In this document: one piece after another, positions 1 to 21,622 of the stretch | Layout of the letters: every line of letters begins with the position of its first letter | Numbering within the stretch: the stretch's first letter is position 1 | Assembly (NCBI RefSeq): GCF_000003815.2 | Contig: NC_049988.1 | Location: forward strand, 12,551,969-12,615,968 | Source of the DNA: Branchiostoma floridae | Lineage: Eukaryota > Chordata > Leptocardii > Amphioxiformes > Branchiostomatidae | Direction of reading: 5' to 3' | Length of the DNA: 64,000 nucleotides | Program-made: the position numbers and the translations under genes | Notes under the pieces: generated by a model | Told to the model about the DNA's origin: nothing | The model's database searches: none | Seen by the model: only the letters and a program-made list of their open reading frames with translations

Positions 1-281
1 AATTGTAAATTGTTGGGTAAAAGGTAACTGCTAATCCAAGACATAAAGAAATAAAGTTTTTCAGCTTGAAAAAAGTACAAAGACACTATTATTGTACAGT
101 AACAGCGCCTGTACCCACACTTTAAGGAGATTATAATATAAAGGCCAATTTGCTACACCAGAAAGTTGGTGAATGGTTTCATTAATGGTGAAAATTTGCT
201 GAGTGGTAATTTTAATTTTTTTTTTTCCCAAAAAATAGGAGCGAGCGAATCCGTGAACCAAGAAATTAAATCAGTGTGGCC
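1..281. mobile_element. Family A TIR element (MITE), right part only
   Basis: The terminal sequence here is the inverse complement of GGCCACACCAATTTAATT and is followed by TTA (282-284). The interior closely matches two complete copies at 33610-34061 and 41152-41503, sharing for example the stretch about a missing start of translation-independent text 'gctacaccagaaagttggtg'. The left end lies outside the window. No transposase coding is visible, so this is a non-autonomous element. Confidence 0.8.
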
Positions 282-284
282 TTA

Positions 285-2207
285 TAGCTGGTAAAATCAA
301 GAGTGGATGGTTCATGTTCTAGACCTTCACACACAAAATAACATTACACCCAATAAGTCCACTTCAATCCTCAAAATAAAACACAGCATGAAATAAGTTA
401 AGACAATTAACACAGTAAACAAAGGCACAGCAGCAAAGTCTCCCAGGCAAACTTCCCACTCCTTGAAAATGTTGATTCACTGACAGCACACTGGTCTTCT
501 TGATAAATTCTTCCAAAATACATGAATATACATATACCAAGAAATGGGGACTTTGCCAGGAAATAGTTTTTTTTGGGAAGACAAGAATTTCTCAGCTTAC
601 GTGCTTCATATTAAATTTATATTCTGTGAACCACTTCAAAACAGAAGTCGAGGACAGAAAGTGTTGCTATAACCAAACATTGAAGCTTACTTACAAAGAC
701 ATGACTCAAAAACACTGAATCAAAAGTGGACAACATGAAGTACTGGCCATGCAAGCATCGTTGACTATACGTATATCAATTTCCTTTACGTAATTGCAAT
801 ACAGTTCAATGATTACATTGATGACTACATTGTTACTTCCTTGAAGTAAGACAACTCTATAACTATTATTTATAATTTTTATTTTTAGGTTTAGTGAACC
901 CCCCCCCCCCCTTCATCTACATATACCCCCATCGTGGGGGGAGGAGCTGAGGCTCCCGGGTTAGGGCTACCCGTAACCAAATTGAAAGCAAACATGGTGC
1001 TCAAAGTTACCACGGTCAAAAGTCAGTCTATGAAAGTCAAAAAGGCTGCCACATCTCATAGTTTTCCCCGATATCTGATAATCTGGCCTTTCAAACCTTT
1101 CATTTCTAGATATCAATTCAAAATGTATATTGAACAATGGTGTGCCAAAAATGTTGACATAGTTTGTAAGAGATCTGTGAACTTTTTGACAACAATGTAT
1201 ACAGGTTACAGGCTTAGTGTTCTCTCTTTCAAAAGGCAACTGGAACAGATTTTCTAACAATCTCAATACAGAATGACTGGCAAAGCAGGAACAAATTCAT
1301 TTTCTATGTGACGTCATTCATTTTACAAGAGCCCATCTGTATAATGATTTGTTTAGGAAAGCACGGTTAGTTTCAAGGATTGAGAAAGAGCTTTTTAAAA
1401 GACAACATTCAACACTGCTTTCAGCTGTCTTTCACGATTACACTAACAGAAGAGCTTGCTACAAGCTCACTTTTCAAACACCAACCAGCAAGCACACATT
1501 TACATTTTCTTTTGTGACATTCCACTTTCTTCTCTCCACCATCACTTACTATCATATTCATCTTCCTATACACTGTACAATATATGACATCTATGCCTTT
1601 GGTACACACAAATAACTGCTAGCTTAACAGAACATTGAGGAAATGTATCACTGTATTATCTTGTTAAATAATTGGTTTTCTTGAAATGAAAAGTACATGT
1701 ACTTATATAACTGGAAAGTATAGTTGGTTGGTAAGTATATCAAAATAAAGTTCAAACCTTAATAATAGATCACAATTTGGTAGGTTCAAAGTTTAAACCT
1801 TGATACATGTACAAACTACAATACAAACTCGTTATTAGTGAGGTATGCATCTTTTCAAACTGAACCAGCACTTGAAATGATAGGTTTTAAACAGCTATCT
1901 TTATTAAAGATGTAACTATCACAATGTAATATTACACCCATACTGGCGATAGGACCAAAAATCATTCGGTGGAAGTCTCCAACCAAAACTCCAATCCTTA
2001 CTTCCTACCTGGACACTAACAATGAGCACACAAATGTTTCATGAGATCTGACTATTTTTCCTATGATTGCTGAAGTATTAATCAATAATTTTAATTCATA
2101 TTAACCTTCTCCATGCTGTAAGCAAGCCCATCCTCTGCATTTGCACTGGATACAGCAGCTGCCAGGAGAGAGAAGGTTAAAGAGCACATTTCCTATTGTT
2201 TGTTCTG
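285..2207. other. Intergenic DNA and probable 3' UTR of the RETREG gene
   Basis: AT-rich non-coding sequence. The portion next to 2207 should be the 3' UTR of the minus-strand RETREG gene. It contains a poly-C run near 901-912 and otherwise only short ORFs without recognisable domains. I see no further gene. Confidence 0.6.
1900..1905 (-). terminator. Putative polyadenylation signal of RETREG
   Basis: TTTATT on the plus strand reads AATAAA on the minus strand, about 300 nt downstream of the RETREG stop codon. This would give a compact 3' UTR. The hexamer occurs often by chance in AT-rich DNA. Confidence 0.35.
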
Positions 2208-5200
2208 TCAAGCCCTGTTACCTCCACTACTTCCACTCGCATCTTCTGGTGAATTCCCTGCCTGGTCATTATAGCTCTCGAAGTCTTCTTGGTCCAGAAA
2301 CTCAAAGTCATCTTCTATTTCCGAATCGGAGAACTCTGTCTCTCTCTTGGGGCCTCTGACGTGAGGGCTGAGCTCCCTCACCCTGGGTTGCTGCTGTGCA
2401 GTACTGTCCTGTCTGCTTGTGGCGTTCACGCGGCCTCCTGAGGGTTGATCGTCCGTGCTACTAGCGGCTGATGCCAACCAGTTTGTTGCCATGTTTCCCA
2501 GGGCTGTCAGCGTTTGCTGCACCACCGTTGTCGCCGCTTCCCTGACAATCTGCGTCCTTGCCATCTCGATCACGTCTGTTTGCGCCTGCCCCTGCCGGTG
2601 TCTTTGCCTGGCGGTTGGGCGCGGTGGCTCATCCTCGCCGTCGAAGTGTGTAGGGTCGAACATCATGTGCTCGGCGGGGTAGTCTTCGCTCTCCTGTTCC
2701 TCCTGACTGATGTCCTGCATGCCTGGTGGGATCCCCAGGTTCTCATCTTCCTCCGCCAGCATGGAAGGGTCGTTAAAGGACGGGAACTCCGACAGACCCT
2801 CCATAAAAGTCCCCTCGTTGTCTGTGTGGTTGTCTGTTGTGGCAAACAAATCCATATTACATACATGCACAGTTAACTTTGATGGTAAGAAATTAGAAAC
2901 TTTGAGGCTTTTCACTGGATAGTGAGTAACCTTTGAGCCAAACTTGACTTGACTTACTCTAAATTTGAATACACAGTGCTGTAATTGGTGAGTACATTAC
3001 TTTGAAAGCCAGAGGATAGGTATTTAGACCTCTGCACTATAATGGTCATAAAACATCATTGTTGTATATTTGACCTTGACTTAGATAAAAGGGACAGATC
3101 CCCACCTTCAGCTATACTGGGTGTCCCTGCGCGTGAGAACTGTGCCAGTGAGGAAGCTTCATCCTCAGACATCTCGGAGTCCGTGAGCGCACGCGCCAGG
3201 GCTGCTGTCGTCTCCGGGTCTCTGGGAATGAACTGTCCAAGTTCCGTGTCTGTTTCACTGTCGTCGGTCTCCGCCGTAGCCGTTGCATGACTGGTTGACT
3301 GGCCCACGCCTAGGGACACCCTCTCAGTATGCATCCTCTTTCCTAGTGGGGAAAATTTGTACATTTCAGAAAAACGTGTAGAACTCCACAGGCATTTTCT
3401 CTTACCATATTATATATTAAACTAAACTATTTTTACCACATGCGCTAAGTGAAAGTGATATTGATCCAGTTAAGCTCACTGAAGAGCTAATCTTCCACTG
3501 GTGGTGACAGAGATGACAGACACTATGATGTGCAAGATTGACATGTTCTTTGTACAGGGAAAATTCCTTCAGCTCTTTTCAACAAGCACGATGAACAGTA
3601 GACGATGGTTTTATCTTCCCAAACTAAGGACCGCGATCCTTAGTGTGCATGTTGGATGAGTGACACAGACGAGATCTAGTTACAGAGGTAGACTAATCAC
3701 TGGACTGTGCAACGTAGCTTTGCATTGATCCAACATGTTGATATGATCTGACAGAGCAAGTATGCTTTGTAACGTAGTTGTAAACCAACCTATTTCAGCT
3801 CAGTCTGAAAAGAAAACCTCTGAATTCCTAAAATTTCAAAAGTCTGCACTCACTCTTCTTGCGCCCCGATCGCCCCCGCCGTGTCTTCATGCTGTAGTCC
3901 AGCTGCATCATGAGCGGTTCGAAGCGGTTGTAGATCCGCTGGATAACTCGGTGGTACTCAACACAGGGCCACAGCAGCAGGCTCATCACTAAACAGACAG
4001 AGGTAACATTCCCTTTGTTATTCATAATGCCATGTTGGTTTGATCCATGAATGACCAATTTTTGACCATTTTGAAAAGGAATAAGTTTTCAACCATACTG
4101 AGAATTGTAGCAGCTGTAAAATGAGCAAATTGTAGATTGCAAAAAAAAAATGTCGGAAAACAGATACTAATGTCATAGAATGCCCCTCAAAAAAAGTCAA
4201 ACCAGAAGATGGGAAAGCAAAAAACTATGACTATTATTTGGTACTCTTTACTCATAATTGTTAAACCAACTTAAATTGCATAAATTGCAAACATTTTTTT
4301 GCCATGTTTTGTTTTTATTTGCACATTTCCATCAGTTTGGGGTTCCCAGAGAATGTCATCCATATAATCAAATTAACATGGATACAATGTTATTAAAAGT
4401 TGATAAATCAGCATTTATACCAGGAATTTTGGAAATCATTGTTTCCAAAATAAGATAATCATACAAGGTCAGTGTGAACAGTTAACACATTGAAAATGTC
4501 CTCCTCATTAAAGATGTAAAAGGTAAGACTGACCGATGATGTAAGCGATCATGACCCCAGGGATGTAGATCCCCACCAGAGCCATGGCACCACATGACAC
4601 ACACACCAGCGCTGTGAACTGGCAGATAAAACATTGTAACGTCAAAGAACAGTAAAGATTACATCACGAGCAGCACTTAATACAGATTATATGCACATGA
4701 CACAGGGCTTGAAATACCACCTGCACATTACTGCAGGTAAAATTCGAGCTATGCAGGTATTTCTGTTGTCTACCTGCACCTAACCTGCACTGTTCCATGT
4801 ACTGATAAATGACCTATGATGTATGTATATATATATGTGGATTGTTATTGTGTAGCTGCATTGACTGTCACCACCTATTAAGTTTAAAAGAAAAAATAGC
4901 AATGGTTCCTCAACTATTTTAGTATGATCCATACTTCCTAAATTCAGAGTGCAGGTAAAATTTGTCTGGTGCAGGTAATTTTCAACGTTACCTGCAAAAA
5001 AAAGGATTTCGAGCCCTGACATGATGATTAGCACAAATGGCCAATATGCCATCTCTCAATAATAGATTTTAAGGTTGCTTCTTCACTGTAATTTCTCCGT
5101 TTCCATGGTTACCTTCCCAGGTGAGTTCTTCTTCATCTCCCAGAGTTTCTTGCAGGACCAGGCGAAGGCGACCCAGCCCTCAGCGATGTGGTGAGCCAGT

Positions 5201-8200
5201 TCTGGAGCGCTCAGGAGTCGGGGATGTACAACAGCCCAGCTGGAATGGGCAAACAAAAACATGCGTAACGTATTGTATTGTGCCTCCTGATGATTGCATT
5301 GTACTGTATCTCTATGAGTTTGTAGCCACAGTTGTGTATTAATTTGAGTTTGTTTACTAACAAGTAACTGTTACGTTTAGAAACCCTTCTTTCAGGCGGG
5401 GTGCTTGCCTGCTCAAGCATGTTGAGTTGTTGTTTGCTCGTTGCTCAGGTGGGTGATCTATACTCATTTGAGGAAAGGTGTTCTAGAACTGGCAGTTACC
5501 GGTGTTGTCTTCAAATAAAACTCCAGTTATGTTCTTGTTTTCTTGAAGTACAGACATGTGTTTCGATCTTCTGTCTCTCCTTATTATTGAAACACATGAT
5601 TATACATCATCACTATGCTCATCAAAATGTGATGTCTGGCCAAGGAACAGGATATATCACAACCCAGCTGATCAAACTCAAACGAAGAAAACATGTTATA
5701 CATAACCAGAAGATATAATATGTTTATTGCAAATTCTTGCCTGTGGGCTAATTGCATGTAACACAATATAGAAGGAGGAACCACGTGAAAAAAGGCAAGA
5801 TTAAAACAGTTATTGTTCCATTGTGCCAACCATATACTCCTATAGTTGCCAGACATTGTATTGCTGTATCCAGGCAATCAGAATTGATAACTAATTGAGT
5901 GTAAAAATAAGACTAAGCTTAATTGCCTACAAAAAGATTATTTTACAGGTTGGAATGGCAAGCATTGCCTTTACTAAATATAACAAGTTTAATTACAATG
6001 CCTCAAATGTTTAAATCAAGGACAAAAAACTTATTTCAACACGGCTTCAGATCACGTACTAATGAAATACCTAGGCTGTAATTGCTGTACATAGGCGCCT
6101 GAGCATTTCACTCCTAGCTCAAGAAATAGGCTTCAAAATTCACCCTAAACCAGGTCTCCATTCAGCACACCTGCAAATCAATAAAATCCATTGATTTTTT
6201 GGCAGGCTTTCTAACTACTCAGGAGACTTAGCACACTTTCTCAGCTAACCTGGCGAGACATCTGAGTCACAGGCCGCCATGTTGGGCTTTTAAATGGTTA
6301 TACCGTGGGACTTGGCTGCAGGAACTTTCACAAGACCGGGGCCACAGGGTGTGCATAAAGAGCAGGGAGAGCGACAACTCAAATCCCAAACATTTACCAT
6401 TGCTATTGGTGTCATTTGCTAATGTAGTCTCCTGCAAAAGCGTAACATTGGGGATACTTTCTTAAATACCTGAGTCGATATGTTTTCCAGTTATACCTGT
6501 TATTAGTCAGGTTACCTGAGAAATTTAAAAAAATACATACATGTATGATGAAGTATGTACATGTAGCTGTGTCTAAAAACATGTTATTTTCTCATTATCT
6601 GTACCTATGCTAAACAATGGCATTGTAAAGTAATATTGGAAGACATTATAATGATTATTAAGCCAGTAGAATCAATATGACAGGGCATGCACAAAAAGCT
6701 GCTCAATACAACAATACATGACTGGTACACTATTCATTACTTGATTGCATTCAAAATATGTTTTGTAGTGGCCTGTGACCTGTGCAGGTGCAATCTTTCT
6801 ATTACTTTAATTGTCCGCACTATTAACTCTATTACAACTGTGCACACTGATTACATGTATAAATGAATATGCTACTGTATGGAAACATCACATAGCCTCT
6901 TAAACAATAATGACAGTCACTGCACTACTTGCATCAAGTTCCTTGAAATAGATTTTGGACACAGTTCTGTTTTTATAACATTGCAATGGACTATCCTTGG
7001 ACTTGTTTTTGACCTTATAACAAAAACAACAAGTCACGCTGGGCCAACTTATAAATAATGAATAATAAATATCACGAAAATTCAGTCACAGGTTCTTGAG
7101 CTATGCTCATGACCTACATACAGACCCAACTCACACCCTACATTAAGCTGAAAACATAACCAACTGGATGAAGATATTTGGAGAAGCAGCCAGCTTATCT
7201 TAATGGACTAAGGCTCTTTTCAAGATCAAGATCTTAGCAGTGTAATCACTTTGGTTAAGCTACAGAATGTTCAGTCTTCTATCTTGTCACTGTATCATCC
7301 CTTGCCACAAACAAAAGCGCTGCAACTTTTAGAACAAGATCAACAAAGCTGATAACGTGATCCTTCCGACAGGCATGACCAGGATTCCGACAGTAAAACA
7401 AACTGCGAGGGCCTCCATACCTGAAATATTACATGGCCACACGGGGGCATGCATCAATGGGGGAATCAAACAGGAGGTTAAGCTAAAAACAATCACCCAA
7501 GTGCCTCAAGGACGAATGTTGTTATATTCAGCAAGCTAGCTGATGCTTCTATGCCCTAGAAATAAGACACATATGCCTTACCGTTTTGCTGTGGCAATAT
7601 ATATATCAATCAAAAATCTTTAGCACATGCCAACAGGAGAAGGTTAGCAAGTAAAGAACTTGTACTACTTGATGAACATTAGAACAATTAGTAAATCAGG
7701 ACATACAATTCCTGATGTGAAATGTACAAATGTATACCTTTTCACAGTACATGTACTTATCGCAGTCAAAAGGGAAGCAACGTGACTCGGCAACAGGATG
7801 AAATGGTAACTGTTTTGCCAAAGTCATATGTTGGGTCAAATATAGCTGTTATCTGTTATTTGTTATTGGAGAGAAACAAGTGTGACCATCACACGTCACT
7901 GAATGATGTCATCAATGACACATCATGTCAAGGACAAACAAATTATCTTTAACCACGAAAACTCATTTTATCAAGCTAACAAGTATGAAAAGATAATGAC
8001 TCTAAATTACCCAACCAGACCTGTCTTATAGTTATACCAAATTGTTGACATACCTTACCTGGGTATACAGTTTACCAACCAGGCCAGCAAGTGTAGCTAA
8101 AATATAATTATATAAAACAGCCTTGAAGATTGTTTCTAGATCTAGTGTTGACCTAACTTAATATTAATCTAAATATGCAAGACGGAAAGAACACAATAGA

Positions 8201-10277
8201 TTAATATATCAAATTAAATAAATACATTGAATGGGACTTTATTTTTATATGATGGGTGATGATCCTTAAATTTTAGCCTGTAGCTCTAGCATTCTACTAA
8301 CACGTCAGCAGACACTCACATACAGCCTGAGCTATTAGAGGACATCCTCATTTGACAACTGACTATGACTCATAGCATCAATTCTAAAATGTGACTTGGC
8401 CAAATGCCCTGTGGCCACGTCAATGATATTGCTGAAAATAACAGAACCCCGATGTCAAAATCTACATTGAAAATCTGTCCTAAATCTCCACAAGTTGTTA
8501 GCACTCCAGGTATAGTCACATATTTTCAGCTTGTCCACATGGTCATATGGTTAGAGACATAGAGCATTAAATAGATCCCCCCAAACAAATTGATTCGCTC
8601 AGTAATGTTTCATCATCATGGTTGAGTTACCAAAAGGCACTACAGGGTAATAACCTCAATTCCCCTGGGACATTACTAAAAGCCGTAGGACAACATCTTT
8701 AAAATTAAAACTGTTTAAACACTTTCATTGCACAAGAGACTCTCAAATTTTCATGCAATTACAATACGATAAACATGAAACTCTAGTACCCAATGAATGG
8801 TATTTTGCAGGGCCTCATCGGGTCAATGTATGTATGACAAGTGATAGGCAAACACAGTTGGGCAGTGATGTCATTCTTTGTCACGCGTTGCCACACTTCA
8901 AAACACACGTCAGCTATAACAGCACACACTGTATACATGTACAGTAACACCAATGTCCAACACGGCCTTGAAACTTATGTAATCCAACACAGACAGGCTT
9001 CAAAGTGCAAACACTATTAGATAACAAAAGAAATCATATACAAATCGTTAAGAAAACTCAGGAATTATTAAATGTAAACCATGTTGCCAGGTGTTTTTGA
9101 CTTTTCATTGAAAAAATCTTTCATGATGTGTTTGAAACAGAAAAGGCAATAAAATGCACTGTTTACCTGTCTTGGTCTTCCTCCGGATTTTCCACTGCAA
9201 CAGACAAAAACAATTAATTAGGTCACAGTAGATTTACTGTGACAGCAATTATAGCCATATTTGGATGGGAGGCATGATTACCATTGTATTGATATAACAG
9301 TAAACAATACACCAACCAGCTGCAGTTGGCATCAACAACTAGATGCATCCCAACATATTTTTTTGCATCAACAAATCATCGCAATTGAAGGTAAATACTC
9401 AAAACAAGTAACTCAACGTCACATTATATTATGTAAACAACTTACAGACCATGCAGCTGTAAACAGCAATGGTGTAAACAGAATATTTTCAACTGGAATC
9501 AAATGTTACATAGAAATACACATGCCTGACATCTAACAACTACCATAACTACGTATTCAAATTTCCGCTTGGTGACATGTGTATGTTAGGTTTATCATAA
9601 TTTGCAATTAGATATGATTTGGGGAGGATCCAATGTCGGAAGGACATGATGAAACAAAGAAATGTTTCGCTGCCTTTTTTGTAGGTCAACAGCTGAGGAA
9701 ACCAAAGGATGTTCTCTGCGTATATGTCCATGGAAGCTCGGGGCACCAGACACACGAGGATTCCACAGATTCCTTAGGGGAATGACGGTTTGATGTCTGG
9801 CGTGTAAAATCAATGTGTGAGATTCTCTCACCGCGGATGGTGGGCCAGATCCTATTCCTCCAGATCTCTGCACACACCGCCACCATTGCACACATTGCCA
9901 GCAGGAAAAAGAACCGGTAATTCGTCGAAGTAGCGAGCCTAGAGAAGACAAAACATAATACCTTACTATACAGCATTTCTAGAAATCCCATAGTACAATT
10001 TGAAAGGATGACAGCTGTCAGAATACTAGGTGTTTTGAAATAAACAAAAGCAAGTAACTCACCAAAACGCGCCATTCACCAGGAACATCAAGACAGCGGA
10101 ATGGGTGGGTTTCTCCCACACCAAAACGCGTTGAAAATACAGAAATCCCGTCTCAAAAGGGTTCAGTATTTTCGTAAGGATCCTCTCCTTCCTTGCGATG
10201 GCTTCTGCATACTCAGGGTCGTCTGTCTCGCCCTGTTGAGGGCGTTGATCGGAAGGTTCCGAGTCCGAGTTCGCCAT
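2208..10277 (-). CDS. RETREG3: Reticulophagy regulator (RETREG/FAM134 family, RETREG3-like), 8 exons
   Basis: An ER-membrane receptor that curves ER tubules and delivers them to autophagosomes by binding LC3/GABARAP. Exons on the minus strand: 10277-10063, 9938-9832, 9194-9167 (28-nt microexon), 5239-5113, 4618-4534, 3988-3854, 3342-3106, 2833-2208. The joined frame is open and encodes 519 aa, a normal length for the family. Visible: an acidic cytosolic N-terminus, hydrophobic hairpin segments near residues 58-95 and 160-195 (the reticulon-homology domain) joined by the family hallmark [13 protein letters not shown], then a long acidic, Ser-rich tail. Near the C-terminus, DDFEFLD (about 486-492) is the LC3-interacting region. 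The start is the first ATG after an in-frame extension lacking similarity. Exon 8 has a second possible acceptor 12 nt further in, which would drop four residues without changing frame. The vertebrate RETREG1/2/3 split postdates cephalochordates, so the '3' reflects resemblance and synteny only. Confidence 0.93.
4703..5019. mobile_element. Family C TIR element
   Basis: Bounded by CAGGGCTTGAAAT and ATTTCGAGCCCTG. The interior is rich in ACCTGCAC/GCAGGTAA words and includes an AGTATGATCCATACTTCC block that recurs in inverted orientation at 17625-17938. It lies in the RETREG intron between exons 4 and 5. No coding capacity. Confidence 0.8.
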
Positions 10278-10641
10278 CTTCCTGTCCTGCCTTTGCAACT
10301 CTGTTTTTGTTTTGTTGTGACGTAATCCGAAAAAGCCGACACCACACCCAGCATGCAACCTGATGAACTTTCACCTCATAAACAAATATTCTTCTTTTAT
10401 CGAACGAAATTGTAAATCTATGAGAACTGTATAAAACCTTTTATACTATTGTAAGGTTATATTCTTAATTACATTTGAGGAGGAAAATAAATAAATTATA
10501 ATTTCTGACCACATCACACAGGTCACGTGATACTTCCACAGTCCAAAATTTTGCCGCCATTTTTTCCTAGAACGGTCTTGGGGTTTTCTTCTCCTGTTTG
10601 AGTCAACTTTTCAGCATACAGGAAGCTTTTAAACAGTGACA
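10278..10641. promoter_or_regulatory. Bidirectional promoter between RETREG and gamma-tubulin
   Basis: Only 364 bp separate the two divergent start codons. Visible motifs: a CRE-like TGACGTAA (10318-10325), a palindromic E-box GTCACGTGAT (10522-10531) matching the CLEAR/TFEB consensus at 9 of 10 positions, and GCCGCCATTTT (10553-10563), a YY1-type element. A second YY1-like AAGATGGCG overlaps the RETREG start codon on the minus strand. No TATA box is apparent, as usual for housekeeping divergent promoters. Both 5' UTRs also lie here. Confidence 0.75.
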
Positions 10642-18057
<7,416 letters not shown>

Positions 18058-18391
18058 GAAGACTACTGGACTATCCATTCTTGAGAGGTGGGGGCTTCTT
18101 AAAAAGAAAGCTTGAAAGTTCAAGTTGAAAGCAACAAGGAAGTTGTAAAGTTTTTGTTTTGTTCTTCCTGATTGTGTACATATATTTTGACAAAAGTCAT
18201 AAAAATATTGAAAGTATCTTTCGCGTCACCAGCATTGTGTGTAAGTACAACTTGAAAAAGAAGATATTTTTTCTTGATACAATATGTAAGTTTATTTCTT
18301 ATTCTACATTCTTAAATGACTCATTTTTTGAAACAGAGCTTCCTTTGCAAAACTTCCTTGAAGAAAGGAAAGTGTGACAAACTTACACATG

Positions 18392-18397
18392 AATAAA
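18392..18397 (+). terminator. Polyadenylation signal of gamma-tubulin
   Basis: AATAAA about 335 nt past the stop codon, preceded by AT-rich 3' UTR and followed by T-rich sequence and a TGTG-containing stretch, which suits cleavage near 18415-18425. Confidence 0.5.
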
Positions 18398-21300
18398 ATT
18401 TTTTCTTGAAAACATCTGTGCTTTGTAACCAAATATATATTCACATTTGCAAATATTTAAGAGTGAAAAAGACTTGAATTGTGAAGATTGCAGGCTTCCT
18501 ATTACTAGTAAGTAAAAATTAATGTGACATTCTCTGTGTATACATTTCTCTTGACCATATAGTCAATCTCTAAAGTCAATCGGTACCACATTGAGCATGG
18601 GATCTTGAATTGTTGAAAATCTATAAAAGGAAAAAACAGCCCTCAAACTGAGTAGAAGTTAAGTGCCAACCATGTCTTAATGATGAAAAACAACAATTTT
18701 ACAATACTGAAATGCAGTACATTTATTTCAATAGCAACCAACAAGGCATGTGTACATGTATCCAGACATTGTAGGGCCAGATATGCATGTTGTAATGGAT
18801 ATGGTGTATCTGCACAATTTTATACTGTTTGTATGCTACATATAGTCATTTTCTTGATTGATAAAGGCACATAACATTCACATGTAGCTGTCAACATTAA
18901 ACATCTAAAATAAATGGCTTGCATCTGCCAATACTCTTGGATATGTAATGTTCTCTACACATTCTTTATCATACTATTAATAATAACGATCCTTTAAATT
19001 TGACATCACATCAGATATCTCTTCACATAACCTCCTTAGTCCATGGATACTCAGTCCCTGTTTTTCAAAATACGGGTCTTCATTTGGTACTTATCTCTCT
19101 AACACACTTGTTGTCTCTCCTTGACAGAGATTAACTTGCTATATAATTAACTGAAGGTTTTGTAGTAAAAAAAAGTCAGCAGTAGCTACTATTCCAGTAA
19201 CAATCGATGTACATTTTTGTACATATACCTATCTCATTTCGTATTTCATAGCTTACCCATCCAAAATGACAGCCTCAGAAGCAACTCGTACACTTCACCT
19301 ATGTGTACCACCCTACATGTATCTACAGATGGCAGAAATCCATAATGTAGTATTGATATTTACAGTTACAGATTGGGTCCACACAAATAGCTATTGACAA
19401 TCTAGGAAAGACTATCTGATGAGAAAATGAAATTATAAAATTTTCACCATGAGTTAAAAAAACAAATTGGCGAAGTCGGAACACTTCCCTTTTTCTGATT
19501 CATCCCTTAATAACCTTTTCACGTGATCTGTCATTCTTCACAGTAACATTCCCCAGTGGCGCTTTTAATCACCAAAGCAGCTCAATAAAAACAAGACAGG
19601 CACTTAGATTTATACCAACACTAATTTTCCATGTCACGTAATAGTACAAGCTCAGTCTCGTCTCAGGAGTTTATGTAGCGTGTGGGTTAGACCATTAACT
19701 TGAAGCCAGTAAATTCAACACTGACGTATACAATGTAGTAAGCTGTCCATGCATTATAGATGTGGTAGCACACGTATGTGCTATCAATCATTGTACCCCC
19801 ACTTATCAATTGGTTACATTGATAACATTTCTGTAACCTGACAAGACATCGCTTTTTATCAATTGAAGTTACATGTGAACCAATGAATCATATATGTAAC
19901 ATAGGACAGTCCAAGTATACATGTACAAATGTAACATTTGGAAAAGACATGTACACAATGCAGTTACTAGTAGTACATATTGCTATTACATGTGTACGAA
20001 AATACATGAAAAGAAAGGCCTAAGAGTACAGAACATCAACTTTGATTTACATGCCATGTTAAGAGCACAGAATGGCCATTGTAGTGCAAACATCTACTAG
20101 ATGTGCATCTTTGTAGATGGAAAGGACAAGCAAAGTTGACAACCAGCCTATTACTAGAATCCCAGATGGAACACCTTTCCTCTGCAGGGCTGTAATTCAC
20201 ATTCATGAGCAGAAAGGAAGCAGCTACTTTTCCCCCGGAGCAATTCACATCTATCACATTCTTCCTGTGCGTCACAAACCGTCCATCGGGGTTGGGGGAT
20301 TTAGTCCCAGCTTGCCGACCACCTATGGCATTAACTGAGCCATTCTGACCCTTTCCTTCCCCTCCACTACCCCTAATGGTTGCAGAAGTCTCTACTGATA
20401 CACTGCATCTTTATTCAGAGAAGTCTGCACAGTTTGACCTGTGTGGAAAGGTGTGGTAAAGTATCATCAATCTCCTAGTAGAAATGCTGTCCAACCCACG
20501 CTTTCATGCATACACAGAATTTTAAATGGACACTTCTGAATCAAATTGTAGGCATGGAGAAGGGCAGGGAAGTTGTTTGAAATTAAATTGAGCAGACTTT
20601 AGCAAATAGCAATACTTATCACAGGAAAGGTGATTAATGAAAAGGAAGATGGAAAAAGTAATGTATAGCATTTGTCCATGAATTTCAGCAATTCTTCTGG
20701 TTTGTCCCTTATCATATAGAAACAGTCTCATCATAAGATTGTTAGGTAACAGCCATTATAGTAAGTACTCTTTTTAATAGCCACATAGATTACATTTCTT
20801 CTGAAACATGTCCAGGAATGCAAACAGAATCCTGTTAGAAATTTTGTCTTGCATGTAAAACAAATTTTGGTTAAAAGAACTGTCACATAGAATTGCTCAA
20901 CCAAATTCCATCAAATCCATTAAGCAAGAGTAGTGGGTATAATAGACATCTCCAAAGCTATTTAAAGTGCAGAGCAAGTGCATCAGTCCACTTTGGCACC
21001 CTTCACCCATAATTTTCCTACCATTACACGTTATGGAATGTCGGTGCAGAAATAATCGATATGTCTGCATGCCGTATTCTGTGGTACATTTTTAGCTTTC
21101 AGCTACCTATTCATGGTGTGATATTCTTGAATGTCCTAAGTTTAATTGTTTTAAACTAGGAAAATTCAATAAACCTCAACATCTTTATATTCAACATACA
21201 GTAAAAGTAACCCATCACTAATGGTTGTCAAAATTTGCACAATTTGAGACTAATATGAATCGTTGAATGTGTAAGATGCATATTCAGTTGATGGTAGAAA

Positions 21301-21622
21301 AGACAGTACATTCGTCTGCGTGTAGCATTATCATTCAAGAATCCATTCCATCATCTGTTGTGGATGAAAGCATTACCACAGCCCTCCCTGGATGCCTATA
21401 ACCACTTAAAAGAAAGGGCTGGTATCGACCTTGCCTTTCCTATGATCGTAAAACCCATTCCAGACAGTTTTATCTGCGGATGAAGTGTTCCGCAAAACTT
21501 CAGTCCAGAGGGCAAGGGCAATGCATCTATTGATCCTGTAAGCTGTGAAATTACTGCCTCTCCAGTTCGCAGTATCTTAGTCTAACATTCAGTCATCGCA
21601 GGCTATCTAGCTGAAGGCTGAT

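Noticed and set aside
934-1257. Plus-strand ORF of 107 codons near the left edge
   Set aside because: Non-ATG start, overlaps an equally long ORF on the other strand, and the translation has no domain or splice support.
2514-2876. ORFs antisense to the last RETREG exon
   Set aside because: Shadows of the real coding strand, whose frame, splice sites and LIR motif are convincing.
10278-10358. N-terminal extension of RETREG from an upstream in-frame start
   Set aside because: The extension lacks family similarity, whereas the ATG at 10277 sits in a YY1-type initiation context and gives a typical acidic N-terminus.
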